This document shows, piece after piece, positions 44,021-54,152 of a DNA stretch of 64,000 nucleotides (positions are counted from its first letter, which is position 1; every line of letters starts with the position of its first letter). The position numbers and the translations under genes were made by a program. A model generated the notes under the pieces. That model had not been told where the DNA came from. It saw only the letters and a program-made list of their open reading frames with translations, and ran no database searches. Source of the DNA: Gimesia maris (GTDB lineage Bacteria; Planctomycetota; Planctomycetia; Planctomycetales; Planctomycetaceae); the NCBI RefSeq assembly GCF_008298035.1, contig NZ_CP042910.1, forward strand, positions 1,942,001-2,006,000, in the 5' to 3' direction.

Positions 44021-46324
44021 GTGAAAAACGTGTTTCTTTTAGTCTTGTCTGTTGTTGCCAGTCCCCTGGTTTCCGCTGTCTGCGCTGAGGAAACGAAGCC
44101 AGTGCAGAACCTCCTGCAGAACCCGGAGTTCCAGTTGCGGAAGTCGGCTGCAACAGAGCCGGGACGCTCGATTCTCTGCTGGAATACGGATCGCTGGGGA
44201 GATGTGATTGCCGGGAAGGGCAACGGAAAACTGGTGCTCCAGCCAACCGAGAATGTGGTGGAGCTTCTGCCGGGCAAGCGGATCTGGCAGTTTGCGACGC
44301 TGCCGGAACTGGGACTGAAGTCTGGCGATGCGGTCAGCCTGTCGGTCAACGGGTACCAGGAAACAAGCGGCGCCCTCAAAGTGCGGCTCTGTCTGATGCT
44401 GATTGAAAGTGACGATGGTGAGTGGTCGCCGGCGGAATTTCGTCTGCCCGATAAGCGGACGTTTGCGAAGCAGGGGCGGGGGGAACTGATCCGTGCGCCG
44501 CAGCGGGAGGCGTCTGCGCAGGAGACCGGAAAAGAATTTCATCTGCAAGTGAATGGTCTCAAAGTCGATCCCCGTTTTAAGCATCAGCGGGAATCGGATG
44601 CTGCGTTCCGGAATGTGGTAGGTGTGCTGGTGGAATTTGTGAATGACTCTGACAAACGGGTCTGGATTGATTCGCCTGCGCTGGTTAAAGGGGATCAGGC
44701 GGTGACTGAGTCTGCCGCATCGCGTGCGTTGCCGGACCTGTATCGCCAGATTCCCCGCACGATGAAGAAGCTGACAACGGGCCAGCCGGTGACGATTCTG
44801 ACACTGGGGTCGAGTATCGATCGGGGGAGTGCCAATCCGCGGTTGTATTTCTACGACGAAGATCCCGCGAGTCCGCATTATAAAGAGCCCCTGGTCGAGG
44901 CCCGACCGGGAAAGCCGGATGCGATGAAACAGTTGATCGCAGAGCGGATGGAGCAACCCGAACTGCAGGATTATGTGGGCTGGTCGCAACATTATTTTAT
45001 GTATACCGGACGGATGCGACGGGAACTGCTGCGGAAGTTTCATTATCCGGTTGACAAGATTCTGCTGAACGTGATGGCCGCCGATGGTTCATCGATCGGC
45101 GAATCGCATAGCGGCTTCAAAGCATACGCGGAACTGGAGCTGCCGCCGAACCCGAATGACAACGGACATCCAACCGGGAAGTCCTGGCAGGAACTCTATC
45201 CATCACTGTTTGAGAACGGGAAGAAACCAGGGCCGGACCTGGTGATCTTCGGGCACGGGCATAATGAGCATATTGACCGTCCCGATGAAATCGCCGCGTA
45301 TGAAGGGGCGATTCGCTGGTTTCAGCGGCACTATCCCGGTGTGGAGTTCGTTTCGTGCATGTGGATCCGCGACAAAGGGCAGCCGAATTCAATGACCGGG
45401 CCGATGCAGCAGCTCTGTACGCATTACGGAATCCCGTTTGTCGATCTGGGAGAGTTGTTGATTGATCTGAAGACGACGTGTAATCAGTATGCGATTGCTC
45501 CTGATGGCGGTCATCCTGGGGCTGCCAGTCATTATATCTGGTTCAAACAGCTGGAGCAGGTATTCGAGATGCCCGACGATCCGCAGCCGGGAATCGCTCA
45601 ACAGCAACTACCTGCGCGGATGAATGACTTTACGGCGAACTGGGAAGGAGAGATGGTCCGGTTCGCTGCCGACAGTCCGCGGATTGTGGACGGGCGGATG
45701 ATGATTCTGGAAGACGCCGCGTTCAATCTCTGGGCGGATAACAAACGAGAGAAGATGCAGTTGCAGATCGATGGTCATCCGGCGCAACACGCGGGACATG
45801 GACGGCACAGTTGGTCGCGACCCAATCCACGCAATTCGACGTTCGTGCATGGACGACTGTCGCGCGGCGATCGACATATTATTGAAATTCCCAATAAGAA
45901 TGCGCAGTTGAACACCGTGGACTGCAAAGTGGGTCTGAACCGCCGGTTCTATGGCATCGACTCAAAGGACTGGCGGGGGACATCTGCGGTAAAGACATTC
46001 GAATCGAAGTGGGGGGCTCCGTATGGGAAGAAGGCGTTCCAACTGCAGCCGGGTGAGACGCTGGAAATTGATGTGGAGGCGGATGAACTTTCAATCGCCT
46101 GGCTGGATGATCCGGACGGAGGCACGCTGATAGCGGAAGTGGATGGTAAACAGGTCTGGGCACAGCCGACCAATGAGCCGTTTACCGATTCGCAGGGGCG
46201 GGACCATTTTATTGAGAACCGTCGCGGCGTGTTGGGACTGCCGTTCGGGAAGCATCGGATTCGGTTACAGGCAAAGGGGGAGCCGGTGCGGGTGATCGGG
46301 GTGTTTGGTTATGACGGGCGGTAA
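44021..46324 (+). CDS. Large exported SGNH/GDSL-type hydrolase
   Basis: A 767-residue protein with a signal peptide (about residues 1-24; GTG start). An N-terminal beta-sandwich-like region (about 25-235) precedes an SGNH hydrolase. Block I has the nucleophile in ILTLGSSIDRGS (about 260), block III is LVIFGHGHNEHID (about 408, in place of GxND), and block V is the Asp/His dyad in PDGGHPGAASHYIW (about 493). A C-terminal beta-rich part (about 540-767) includes SIAWLDDPDGGTLIAEVDGK. It is much longer than simple GDSL lipases (200-350 aa). Rhamnogalacturonan or acetylated-glycan esterase activity is possible. Confidence 0.8.
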   Translation: MKNVFLLVLSVVASPLVSAVCAEETKPVQNLLQNPEFQLRKSAATEPGRSILCWNTDRWGDVIAGKGNGKLVLQPTENVVELLPGKRIWQFATLPELGLKSGDAVSLSVNGYQETSGALKVRLCLMLIESDDGEWSPAEFRLPDKRTFAKQGRGELIRAPQREASAQETGKEFHLQVNGLKVDPRFKHQRESDAAFRNVVGVLVEFVNDSDKRVWIDSPALVKGDQAVTESAASRALPDLYRQIPRTMKKLTTGQPVTILTLGSSIDRGSANPRLYFYDEDPASPHYKEPLVEARPGKPDAMKQLIAERMEQPELQDYVGWSQHYFMYTGRMRRELLRKFHYPVDKILLNVMAADGSSIGESHSGFKAYAELELPPNPNDNGHPTGKSWQELYPSLFENGKKPGPDLVIFGHGHNEHIDRPDEIAAYEGAIRWFQRHYPGVEFVSCMWIRDKGQPNSMTGPMQQLCTHYGIPFVDLGELLIDLKTTCNQYAIAPDGGHPGAASHYIWFKQLEQVFEMPDDPQPGIAQQQLPARMNDFTANWEGEMVRFAADSPRIVDGRMMILEDAAFNLWADNKREKMQLQIDGHPAQHAGHGRHSWSRPNPRNSTFVHGRLSRGDRHIIEIPNKNAQLNTVDCKVGLNRRFYGIDSKDWRGTSAVKTFESKWGAPYGKKAFQLQPGETLEIDVEADELSIAWLDDPDGGTLIAEVDGKQVWAQPTNEPFTDSQGRDHFIENRRGVLGLPFGKHRIRLQAKGEPVRVIGVFGYDGR

Positions 46325-46353
46325 GGACCACTAAGGGGCTCGGCATTATTTTC

Positions 46354-46585
46354 TACCACGAAAGACACGAAAAATTCTAGTGGAGAGTACGGGAGAGAAA
46401 GCGGGTGGTATCGGATGTAATCCGATATTGCCGGAGGCAACAGGAAGTTGCAGGGGATTGTTATGTGTTGAGTGGACGTACCTCATTCAGGTGCTATTCG
46501 AGTTGGTTGCCCTGTTAAGAATTGATCTGGTGAGCTGCAACCTCCTGCTCGCTGCGCTCGGCCCGAATTTTATTCGGGCCCACCC
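46354..46585. repeat. Dispersed palindromic repeat, copy G
   Basis: Starts TACCACGAAAGACACGAAAA, contains ATCGGATGTAATCCGATATT with GCCGGAGGCAACAGG, and ends TGCGCTCGGCCCGAATTTTA with TTCGGGCCCACC. It takes up half of the 433-bp gap before the sigma factor gene. The remaining AT-rich part, up to 46757, presumably holds the promoter of the sigma operon. Confidence 0.8.
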
Positions 46586-46757
46586 GCTGATATTTCGCAT
46601 GTTCAATAATTGCAGTGCTTTATGTCTTTTTTGTTTCACTCGTTTTAATGAATAAATTTCTTTTTATCAGAATCTGCGTTAGATTGGAGTCTGTTGAACT
46701 AATGAACTGATACAGGACGTTTTTAAATTATCTGATTCGCGCGGAAGGGCCCTGGTT

Positions 46758-47285
46758 TTGTCGGACAGTGATCTCGATGAAGAATATGTTGCGTTGATTG
46801 CCGGCAGTCAGCCTGCGCTACGGGGGCTGTTGAGGGCACTGATACGCCAGGCTTCAGATGTCGATGATGTGCTACAGGAGACGAATACCGTGCTCTGGCG
46901 GAAGCGACAGGAATTTGATCGGGACCGTCCGTTTCTTCCCTGGGCCTGTCGCATCGCTCAATTGCAGTCGTTGGCGTATTTCAAACGGGTGCGCAATCAC
47001 AGTCAGTCGGCTGTGGACGAACAGACGCTGGAACAGATTGCTGCTGTTGCGACCAGCAGGGCGGTAGAGACGCATGCTCACAGTGCCGCACTGACGCATT
47101 GCATGGAAAAGCTGCCTTCCGAACATCGACAGCTGGTGGAGAGACGTTACTGCGATGCGACACCGGTGAATCAGATTGCGTCACAGGCGGGCCGTTCAGC
47201 GGATGCGGTTTCAATGACCTTATATCGAATTCGTAAAGTGCTCATGGAATGCATTCAAAAACAGGTGGCCCGGGAGGCACAGTGA
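46758..47285 (+). CDS. ECF-type RNA polymerase sigma factor
   Basis: A 175-residue sigma factor of the planctomycete/verrucomicrobial ECF group. Region 2 covers about 18-80 (LRALIRQASDVDDVLQETNT, LPWACRIAQLQSLAYFKRVR). Region 4 covers about 115-165 (EKLPSEHRQLVERRYCDATP and QIASQAGRSADAVSMTLYRI). The start is TTG 46758, with GGAAGGG upstream; no ATG lies in a sensible place. Its stop overlaps the ATG of the FecR membrane protein (TGATG). It heads an operon with anti-sigma-like, PSD1 and DUF1501 genes, so it probably controls its own operon. Confidence 0.9.
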   Translation: MSDSDLDEEYVALIAGSQPALRGLLRALIRQASDVDDVLQETNTVLWRKRQEFDRDRPFLPWACRIAQLQSLAYFKRVRNHSQSAVDEQTLEQIAAVATSRAVETHAHSAALTHCMEKLPSEHRQLVERRYCDATPVNQIASQAGRSADAVSMTLYRIRKVLMECIQKQVAREAQ

Positions 47286-49018
47286 TGAATTCATCATACG
47301 AGGCAATTCAAAAAGAACTCGCAGAACTGACCTGTCGGGTTCTGGATCATAGTCTGACCCATGCAGAAGACGCGCGGCTGACTGAGATTCTGACTGAATA
47401 TCCCGAGTTGATTGAAGACTATACGAACCAGATCCAGATTGATGCAGTGTTGACAGCTGATCTGTATACCTCGGTGCCGGAAGGGGTTGACCTGGAAACA
47501 CTGGAACCCGCTGCCTATCCAACGGTTGTCGCGGAAGAAGTGAAAAGCGAAGTGGGACGAAGCATCTCGTTGTGGCAGTCGGTGACTGTGGTCACAGCCG
47601 TGCTGCTGGTGGGCATCGCTTTGTGGCTGAATGCGGGCTGGTGGGATGGTGAACCGGTCAACCAGGTTGCTGCAATTTCTGAACCGGCGCCGCTTGCGCT
47701 CAGCCATGTCGGGATGCTGCTGGATACCGAGGATGCGGTGTGGGCAGACGAAGACCTGGGCGAGGAGATCGCCTATGGGACCCGGTTTCCGGCGGGAAAG
47801 AAACTGTGGCTGAAGTCGGGCATTGGCAGGATTCGTTTTGAAAGTGGAGCTGGAATTGTGCTGGAAGGACCGGCGCAGATTGAACTCTGTTCCCCGCTGA
47901 ATGCAAAGCTGAATTATGGCAAGATTGCCGCTTATGTTCCTGACGAAGCACACGGTTTTACCATCGATACCCCTGAGATTCAGATCGTCGATCAGGGGAC
48001 GCGGTTCGGTGCAGTCGTTGATCCGCTGGGCAAAGCGGAAGTGCATGTGTTTGAAGGGCAGGTGGATGTCAAACCGCAGTCTGCTGCCAAGACGCTTAAT
48101 CTGAAAGCGAGTCAGGCGGTGCTGTTCTCACGACAGAATGAACAGGGATCTGCAATCCGTCTGACGCCGACCAAATTTGCTGATGTGCCAACTCCCGAAC
48201 AGTTGACGGCGGCGAAGTCGGGAAACTATCCCCCCGTGGAAGCGGTTCCCTTTGAACGCGAAGCACTGCAGAATGAATATGCCTTGATTCAGATGCAGAC
48301 CGCGTTGCCGAAAGGGATTCTGGCTGGTGAAGCGTTTGAGTATCCGGCGACGTCGCTGTTACAGCAGACCGGGGGCGTGGGTTTTCACTATGAAGGCTGG
48401 TGGGCCGATCCGAATTTTACCCGGCTGATGGTTCCTGAACAGCGGATGCAGTGGGGAGACTTGGAGGGAGGGCCGATGGTATTGCAGTCCCGCGGTCATC
48501 ATCATGCCTATCCATCCCTGGCACATCGGATGGCCCGCGAACTGGCAGAACCGCTTACCGAGGATTTTTATTTCAGTCTGCTGGTGAAGTACGAAGGGCT
48601 GGACAAGAACGATTTCTTTGCCCTCTGGTTTGACGATGTGGCGGGAAGCAAAGGGAGCAGTCATTCGCGTGTGCCCAATTTCGGCTTGAAAGAGAAACGG
48701 TTCTTCGCCCGGTTCGAGGTGAATCAGGAAGGCTTTTCCGCGGGACTGATCGACGGAGAATGTTTTCTACTGGTGGGGCGTGTGATGAAAGAGCAGTCGT
48801 CTTATTTCAATCGTCTGGAAATCTGGGTGAATCCGGTCGGGGAACGAAGTGAGACTCCTGATGCGGTCGTGGAATTGGGTAAAGGGGCAAAGAAGCTGAA
48901 TGCCGTTCACGTTCTGGGCATGCGAATTGGACAATACACAGAGGTCGGCGATTCACTGTTCGTGGATCGACTGGTACTTGGAAAGACTTTTGAATCAGTG
49001 ACACAACCTGTGGAGTAA
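47285..49018 (+). CDS. FecR-type membrane (anti-sigma-like) protein with lectin-like domain
   Basis: A 577-residue protein from ATG 47285 (1-bp overlap with the sigma gene; the frame is open further upstream). The N-terminal cytoplasmic part (about 1-95) is the likely sigma-binding region. A transmembrane helix follows (about 97-117, VTVVTAVLLVGIALWLNAG). A FecR domain covers about 155-280 (GIVLEGPAQIELCSP, GFTIDTPEIQIVDQGTRFGA and KAEVHVFEGQVDV). The C-terminal region (about 345-570) resembles a concanavalin/LamG sandwich (FALWFDDV, then HVLGMRIGQYTEVGDSLFVD). A similar fold is at the N-terminus of the next gene product. Confidence 0.85.
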   Translation: MNSSYEAIQKELAELTCRVLDHSLTHAEDARLTEILTEYPELIEDYTNQIQIDAVLTADLYTSVPEGVDLETLEPAAYPTVVAEEVKSEVGRSISLWQSVTVVTAVLLVGIALWLNAGWWDGEPVNQVAAISEPAPLALSHVGMLLDTEDAVWADEDLGEEIAYGTRFPAGKKLWLKSGIGRIRFESGAGIVLEGPAQIELCSPLNAKLNYGKIAAYVPDEAHGFTIDTPEIQIVDQGTRFGAVVDPLGKAEVHVFEGQVDVKPQSAAKTLNLKASQAVLFSRQNEQGSAIRLTPTKFADVPTPEQLTAAKSGNYPPVEAVPFEREALQNEYALIQMQTALPKGILAGEAFEYPATSLLQQTGGVGFHYEGWWADPNFTRLMVPEQRMQWGDLEGGPMVLQSRGHHHAYPSLAHRMARELAEPLTEDFYFSLLVKYEGLDKNDFFALWFDDVAGSKGSSHSRVPNFGLKEKRFFARFEVNQEGFSAGLIDGECFLLVGRVMKEQSSYFNRLEIWVNPVGERSETPDAVVELGKGAKKLNAVHVLGMRIGQYTEVGDSLFVDRLVLGKTFESVTQPVE

Positions 49019-49241
49019 TGACATTCATATTTTTTTATCAGGATGAGTCTAAATAAATGGGAGAAACCGGGGGTTGTTTAGTGTTTAAAAAATCGAAATG
49101 GTTCTTACCAAAGATACATAACCGGAGCTAACGTCCTGCGGCTAATTTGTCACTCCGGCTGGCAAAGTGTGAAGCACATTTAAAACCATAAAAAAATGCT
49201 ACGTGGCGGATCTGCTCACGTTTAATCAGATGGAAATCATG
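49019..49241. other. Intergenic gap with a repeat scar
   Basis: Contains ACCGGAGCTAACGTCCTGCGG at about 49122-49142. This is a degenerate reverse copy of the ATTAGCCGCAGAGCGTTAGC core of the tandem units at 25.6-28.0 kb. No terminator is obvious, so the operon may read through. Confidence 0.5.
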
Positions 49242-52200
49242 ATGATAAATCGGGCTCTGACATCGAATCGAGTAGGCAGGCAGCTGGTAACGGCGCTATT
49301 GGTTTGCGGGCTGCTGTTTTGGTCCACGCAGACGTTTGCCGGGGATTCTCCGCGGCTGGCGCACGGACTGGTCAACCCGCAGATGGATTCTGTCAAACGG
49401 GATCACAAAGGATTTGGCTGGAACGGGGGCTGGGTGCTTTCGAATCGTCAGCCGGCATTGTTTGTGGATGTGAAGTCGAAGCAGACCTCCGGTTCCGCGA
49501 TTCAGCATGAAGCGTTGATTCAGGGATCAGTACAGCGGAACAATCCGTTGCGGCGGGAACTGACGGAGACGTACCAGGGGCAGGAGCTGTTTATGCGGTT
49601 TCGCTTTCGCTATGCCGCCGATCAGAAGCCCCGCGATGAGGGGGAGTTCTTCGTCTTCTGGCTGGATCGTTACGAAGGTTCAGACAAAGCCGTGCATGCC
49701 AATCATGTCCCGAATATCGGCGTGCACATTGCCTCCAGTGGACCGCAGAAGGGAAAAGTGGTTTTCATGGTGCGGATTGGTGCGCAGAAAACCGCCTGGA
49801 GTTCGGTGGAACTGGAACGGGATCGGGATTACCTGATCGTGGGGCGGCTGTCGAAGCCGGAGAAATCGTTGCGGGCTGGTTTCACGCGATTTGAGTTATG
49901 GGTCGATCCGCAGCCCGGTGATCAGGAACAGCCGGTCGCGACAACGGTGAATCCGCAGAGTGTGAATGGTGTGCGCTGGGTTGGTTTTGCGACCGGCTAT
50001 AAAACAGAACTGGAGGACCAGATTTATGTCAGTGATCTGGTGTTGAGTCGCACGTGGAGCGACGTCCTGGATGTTTCGCCGGGGCAGATTCCGGCCGGTG
50101 GTTCAAAGTCACAAACGGCGTGGCATAGACCGGTACATTTCAAAGATGAGATTGTTCCGCTGCTCAAGCAAAAATGTTTCAACTGTCACGCCGGGGCAAA
50201 TCCGGATTCGGGGTATCGGCTGGATGTGTATGACGAACTACTGGGTTTCAGTACCGGGGAAAAACTGATTGTGCCGGGCCAGAGCGGTCAGAGTAAGCTG
50301 ATCGAACTGGTTTCCTCACAAGTTGCTGAGGAACGGATGCCACCCGCTGATTCAGCGACAGCCCTCTCAAAGAAAGAGGTTGCGTTATTGCGTGCGTGGA
50401 TTGACCAGGGGGCGAAGTGGGATTTTGCCGTGCTGCCGACGCCGCGAACGGAGTCAGATCACTGGGCATTTCAGACCATCAAACGACCGGCGGTTCCCAA
50501 GGTGAGCGGACCGAAGCCGATTCGGACTCCCGTGGATGCGTTTATCACCCGTGCCTGGCAGCAGCAGGAGATCAAACCGGCGGAGGAAGCAGACAAGGCA
50601 ACACTGATTCGGCGACTGTCACTCGATCTGACAGGTCTGCCGCCCACACTGGCTGAGGTGGATGCGTTTAAAAACAATACCGATCCACGGGCCTATGAAA
50701 AACTGGTGGAACGTTTGCTGGCGTCGAAACATTATGGCGAACGCTGGGCGCGGTACTGGCTGGATCTGACGCGCTGGGCGGAGAGTCATGGCTACCAGCA
50801 CGATCTACCGCGACCTTATGCGTGGCGATATCGCGATTACGTGATCGAGAGTTTCAACGCCGACAAACCATATGATCAGTTTATTAAAGAGCAACTGGCA
50901 GGGGATGAACTGACACCTTATGAAGACGAGCATGTGGTTGCGACCGGATTTCTGGCGTCTGCCCGGATCAGCGGGAACAATATGGACAAGGCGGCGCAGC
51001 GGAACGACGTGCTGGTCGATATTGTGAATGTAACAAGCAGTGCGCTGCTGGGGCTCACACTGGAATGTGCCCAGTGCCACAATCATAAATTTGATCCATT
51101 GACGCAGCGGGACTACTATCGACTACAAGGTTTCTTTGTGAATGGCCAACTGGGGAACCTGTCTTTACAGGGAGACGATCTGCCGAACCCGACCGATCTG
51201 AAATCGTGGATGACGAAAGGGACGTTTGATTTTTATCAGCGGGAAGCAAAAAAACTGATCAACCGAAAACGGTTCGCGCATACAAAGCAGGCACACACGT
51301 GGGGATACTATTCGCCTCTGACGGGGCACGACAAAATAGAGCGGCTGCCGGTAGTGAACCGCGATCCGATCCCGTATTCCGCGGCGCAGCTGAAACAGAC
51401 AAAGTCGCAGATTCTGATTCGTGGCGATGTGCATAAACCGGGACTGGAAGTCGGCAAAGGCTGGCCTGCTGTCCTGGGAGCGACAAACATTGATTCAGAG
51501 AAACTCTCGCGGACGGCGCTGGCTGAATGGATGAGTGACCGCAAGAATCCGCTGGTCTCACGCGTGTGGGTGAATCGGTTGTGGCAGTATCACTTCGGTC
51601 GCGGTCTGGTATCGACACCCAGCGACTTTGGTGTGCAGGGTGAACCCCCTTCACATCCCGAACTGCTGGACTGGCTGGCGAGGGAACTGCTGGAACAGGG
51701 CTGGAGTACCAAACACATCCATCGACTGATTGTGCTGTCGTCGACTTACAGGCAGTCGCGGACGTTTGATGAAGCGAACTTTGAGAAAGATCCAGAGAAC
51801 CGGTATCTATGGAGCTGGCCGCGCAGGCGGCTGGAAGCAGAAGCGATTCGAGATTCGATTCTGTGTGCGACCGGGGAATTGAAACGGGAACTGGGGGGGC
51901 CGAGTGTACCTCAGGAGCGGGAAGAGGAAAATCTCAGGCGCACGATTTATCTGTTTCAGCGTCGAAGCGAAATGCCATCGGTGATGGCGATGTTTGATGC
52001 GCCGGACAGTATCACCAGCTGTTCGCGTCGGCAGGTTTCCACGGTGGCGCTGCAGCCGTTATTCATGTTGAACAGTCAATTCATGGATCGACGGGCGCAA
52101 ATGCTGGCGAAGAAGATTGTTGAAGAAACCAGTGATGATGCCAGTCTTCAGGCGGAAGCGGCGTTTCTGAAAGTGCTGGGGCGCAAGCCAAATCAAGAGG

Positions 52201-52316
52201 AGCAGGGGCGGTCCGTCTCGCTGCTGCAGAGTGGTTCAGGAGAAGAGACAGAGCGGCGGCTGTCGATGTTGTGTCATGCGTTACTGAACCTGAATGAGTT
52301 CGTTTATATCCCTTAG
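49242..52316 (+). CDS. LamG-like / PSCyt1-DUF1549-PSD1 protein
   Basis: A 1024-residue protein from ATG 49242 (GGAA 6 bp upstream; the frame is open from GTG 49203). After a signal peptide, an N-terminal lectin-like domain (about 45-270; FMRFRFRYAADQKPRDEGEF, VFWLDRYEGSDKAVHANHVP) resembles the C-terminus of the FecR protein upstream. PSCyt1 follows (about 300-385; KQKCFNCHAGANPDSGYRLD), then DUF1549 (about 415-630; CAQCHNHKFDP) and DUF1553 (about 745-1000; NPLVSRVWVNRLWQYHFGRG). It is the third gene of the sigma operon and is followed by DUF1501 after 14 bp. Confidence 0.92.
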   Translation: MINRALTSNRVGRQLVTALLVCGLLFWSTQTFAGDSPRLAHGLVNPQMDSVKRDHKGFGWNGGWVLSNRQPALFVDVKSKQTSGSAIQHEALIQGSVQRNNPLRRELTETYQGQELFMRFRFRYAADQKPRDEGEFFVFWLDRYEGSDKAVHANHVPNIGVHIASSGPQKGKVVFMVRIGAQKTAWSSVELERDRDYLIVGRLSKPEKSLRAGFTRFELWVDPQPGDQEQPVATTVNPQSVNGVRWVGFATGYKTELEDQIYVSDLVLSRTWSDVLDVSPGQIPAGGSKSQTAWHRPVHFKDEIVPLLKQKCFNCHAGANPDSGYRLDVYDELLGFSTGEKLIVPGQSGQSKLIELVSSQVAEERMPPADSATALSKKEVALLRAWIDQGAKWDFAVLPTPRTESDHWAFQTIKRPAVPKVSGPKPIRTPVDAFITRAWQQQEIKPAEEADKATLIRRLSLDLTGLPPTLAEVDAFKNNTDPRAYEKLVERLLASKHYGERWARYWLDLTRWAESHGYQHDLPRPYAWRYRDYVIESFNADKPYDQFIKEQLAGDELTPYEDEHVVATGFLASARISGNNMDKAAQRNDVLVDIVNVTSSALLGLTLECAQCHNHKFDPLTQRDYYRLQGFFVNGQLGNLSLQGDDLPNPTDLKSWMTKGTFDFYQREAKKLINRKRFAHTKQAHTWGYYSPLTGHDKIERLPVVNRDPIPYSAAQLKQTKSQILIRGDVHKPGLEVGKGWPAVLGATNIDSEKLSRTALAEWMSDRKNPLVSRVWVNRLWQYHFGRGLVSTPSDFGVQGEPPSHPELLDWLARELLEQGWSTKHIHRLIVLSSTYRQSRTFDEANFEKDPENRYLWSWPRRRLEAEAIRDSILCATGELKRELGGPSVPQEREEENLRRTIYLFQRRSEMPSVMAMFDAPDSITSCSRRQVSTVALQPLFMLNSQFMDRRAQMLAKKIVEETSDDASLQAEAAFLKVLGRKPNQEEQGRSVSLLQSGSGEETERRLSMLCHALLNLNEFVYIP

Positions 52317-52330
52317 ATCAGAGGGGCTGA

Positions 52331-53782
52331 ATGTTGTTTGATGTCAATCAGAAAAACGGAATTGCATTCCTGCAGCGCAGTCGACGGGCGATGCTGAAAG
52401 AGAGTGTATTGGGCTTCGGTGCCGTCGGGCTGATGTCATTGCTGGCGGAAGAGGGGCTGTTAAGTGCCGACGATGGTGCGCCAGCGCACGCTGGTCAAAG
52501 TCACTTTCCGGCGACAGCGAAAAATGTGATTTTCCTGTTCATGTCGGGGGGGCCGAGCCAGGTGGATACATTCGATCCCAAGCCTCTGTTGACGAAGCTG
52601 GAAGGTCAGGCAGTGCCCGATGCGATTGCAGCCAGGGTTCCGAATATTCCGCGGGCCGGCCTGGGTTCAAAACTGATGGCGTCTCCGTTTACCTTTCAAA
52701 AATACGGCGAGAGCGGGATTGAGGTATCAAATCTGTTTCCTTCGACAGCGGAGATGGTGGATGAACTGTGTCTGCTGCGCGCGGTGAATCATCGTGTGCC
52801 CGTGCATGGACCGGGTGAGTGTATTGCTCTGACCGGTTCGGCAGTCGGAGACCGACCCAGCCTGGGGGCGTGGATGACGTATGGACTGGGAAGTGAAAGC
52901 CGTGACCTGCCCGCTTTTATTTCCATGCTGTCAAACAGTACCGGCCCGGCGCCACAGACCCCCGGCTGGGGGGCCGGCTTTCTGCCTTCGCGTTACCAGG
53001 GGACTCTGGTGGATGGGAAACGGGGCATTCCCTATACCAAAATGCCGACCGGCTATTCGAATGAGAACCGCCGCGAACAGCTGGATTTCATCAAGTGGAT
53101 GAACGAGAAGCATCTGAATCAGCTGGGTGAGGATTCGGAACTGGAAGCGCGGATTGCTTCGTATGAGCTTGGATTTCGTCTGCAGACCTCCGCTCCGGAA
53201 GTCTTCGACCTGGAAAGCGAAACGGCGGAGACCGCGAAATTATATGGGCTGGATGCCAAGCCAACCGCAGAGTTCGGCAGGCATTGTCTGATAGCACGAC
53301 GGCTGGTTGAGCGGGGTGTGCGTGTCGTTCAGCTGAGGAATGGAGGCTGGGATGCGCATGGTTCGCTGAAAGGGAATCATATCAAACAGGCCCGGGCCAC
53401 GGATGTTCCAATCGCGGGACTGCTCAAAGACCTGAAGCAGCGCGGACTGCTGGATGACACGCTGGTGATCTGGGGAGGCGAATTTGGTCGCACGCCCACT
53501 ACGGAAGGTTCTGCCAAAGGAGATCGGCGCGGTCGCGATCATCTGCCGACGACGTATTGCATGTGGATGGCCGGCGGTGGCGTGCAGGGGGGCCAGATTA
53601 TTGGTCAGACCGATGAGCTGGGTTATACACCGGTGGAACGTCCTGTTTCTCCGGCAGATCTACACGCGACTTTGTTACACGCTTTGGGGCTGGATCAGCA
53701 CAAGCTGTTTTTCAGACATAACAACCGAAAAGAGATTGCGACGGTGCTGGGCGGTGAAGTGATTAGCGAGGTGTTCGGGTAA
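52331..53782 (+). CDS. DUF1501 domain protein
   Basis: A 483-residue DUF1501 protein; ATG 52331 is preceded by GAGGGG. The leader has a twin-arginine-like [19 protein letters not shown]. Family motifs are [18 protein letters not shown] (about 67), [34 protein letters not shown] (about 381) and [20 protein letters not shown] (about 402). It is the last gene of the sigma/FecR/PSD1/DUF1501 operon. The final bases (GCGAGGTGTTCGGGTA) recur at 54115, as part of a downstream duplication of the gene end with its repeat. Confidence 0.93.
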   Translation: MLFDVNQKNGIAFLQRSRRAMLKESVLGFGAVGLMSLLAEEGLLSADDGAPAHAGQSHFPATAKNVIFLFMSGGPSQVDTFDPKPLLTKLEGQAVPDAIAARVPNIPRAGLGSKLMASPFTFQKYGESGIEVSNLFPSTAEMVDELCLLRAVNHRVPVHGPGECIALTGSAVGDRPSLGAWMTYGLGSESRDLPAFISMLSNSTGPAPQTPGWGAGFLPSRYQGTLVDGKRGIPYTKMPTGYSNENRREQLDFIKWMNEKHLNQLGEDSELEARIASYELGFRLQTSAPEVFDLESETAETAKLYGLDAKPTAEFGRHCLIARRLVERGVRVVQLRNGGWDAHGSLKGNHIKQARATDVPIAGLLKDLKQRGLLDDTLVIWGGEFGRTPTTEGSAKGDRRGRDHLPTTYCMWMAGGGVQGGQIIGQTDELGYTPVERPVSPADLHATLLHALGLDQHKLFFRHNNRKEIATVLGGEVISEVFG

Positions 53783-53806
53783 ACCGCGAATTGCATGAAA
53801 TTTTTC

Positions 53807-54028
53807 TACGACGAAAACACTAAATTGTCTGCACGGAATCAAAGTGGGTGGTATCGGATGTAATCCGATATTGCCGCAGGCAACAGGAGGTTGCGGGGTG
53901 ATTGTTATATGCTGAGGGGACGTACCTCATTTGGGGATAACCGAGTTGGTGGGTCTGTTATGAATTGTTCTGGTGAGCTGAGACCTCTTGCTCGCTGCGC
54001 TCGGCCCGAATTGCATTCGGGCTTACCC
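53807..54028. repeat. Dispersed palindromic repeat, copy H
   Basis: Starts TACGACGAAAACAC, contains ATCGGATGTAATCCGATATT and TTGCCGCAGGCAACAGGAGG, and ends TGCGCTCGGCCCGAATTGCA with TTCGGGCTTACC. A hairpin-like CACTGTCGGGCAAGCCGACAG follows about 20 bp later. It forms the first half of a direct duplication with copy I. Confidence 0.8.
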
Positions 54029-54111
54029 CTGCTGGTGGGATCTCAATTTCACTGTCGGGCAAGCCGACAGATGGCACCCGGGAGATAATAACCGTTCAAA
54101 ACCGGTACCCG

Positions 54112-54152
54112 GCGAGGTGTTCGGGTAGTTTTTGAATTGCTCGAAGATTTTC
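54112..54152. repeat. Duplicated end of the DUF1501 gene
   Basis: GCGAGGTGTTCGGGTA at about 54115-54130 repeats the last bases of the DUF1501 gene (53767-53782). It is followed, as after the gene itself, by GAATTGC and a TACCACGAAA-type repeat start. The repeated segment is offset by about 347 bp, showing that the gene end and the repeat were duplicated together. Confidence 0.7.

Noticed and set aside
44039-45043. 334-codon minus-strand open frame
   Set aside because: Antisense shadow of the SGNH hydrolase gene; Arg/His/Pro-rich with no recognisable fold.
47294-48046. 250-codon minus-strand open frame
   Set aside because: Antisense to the FecR membrane protein, whose domains are clear; no independent support.
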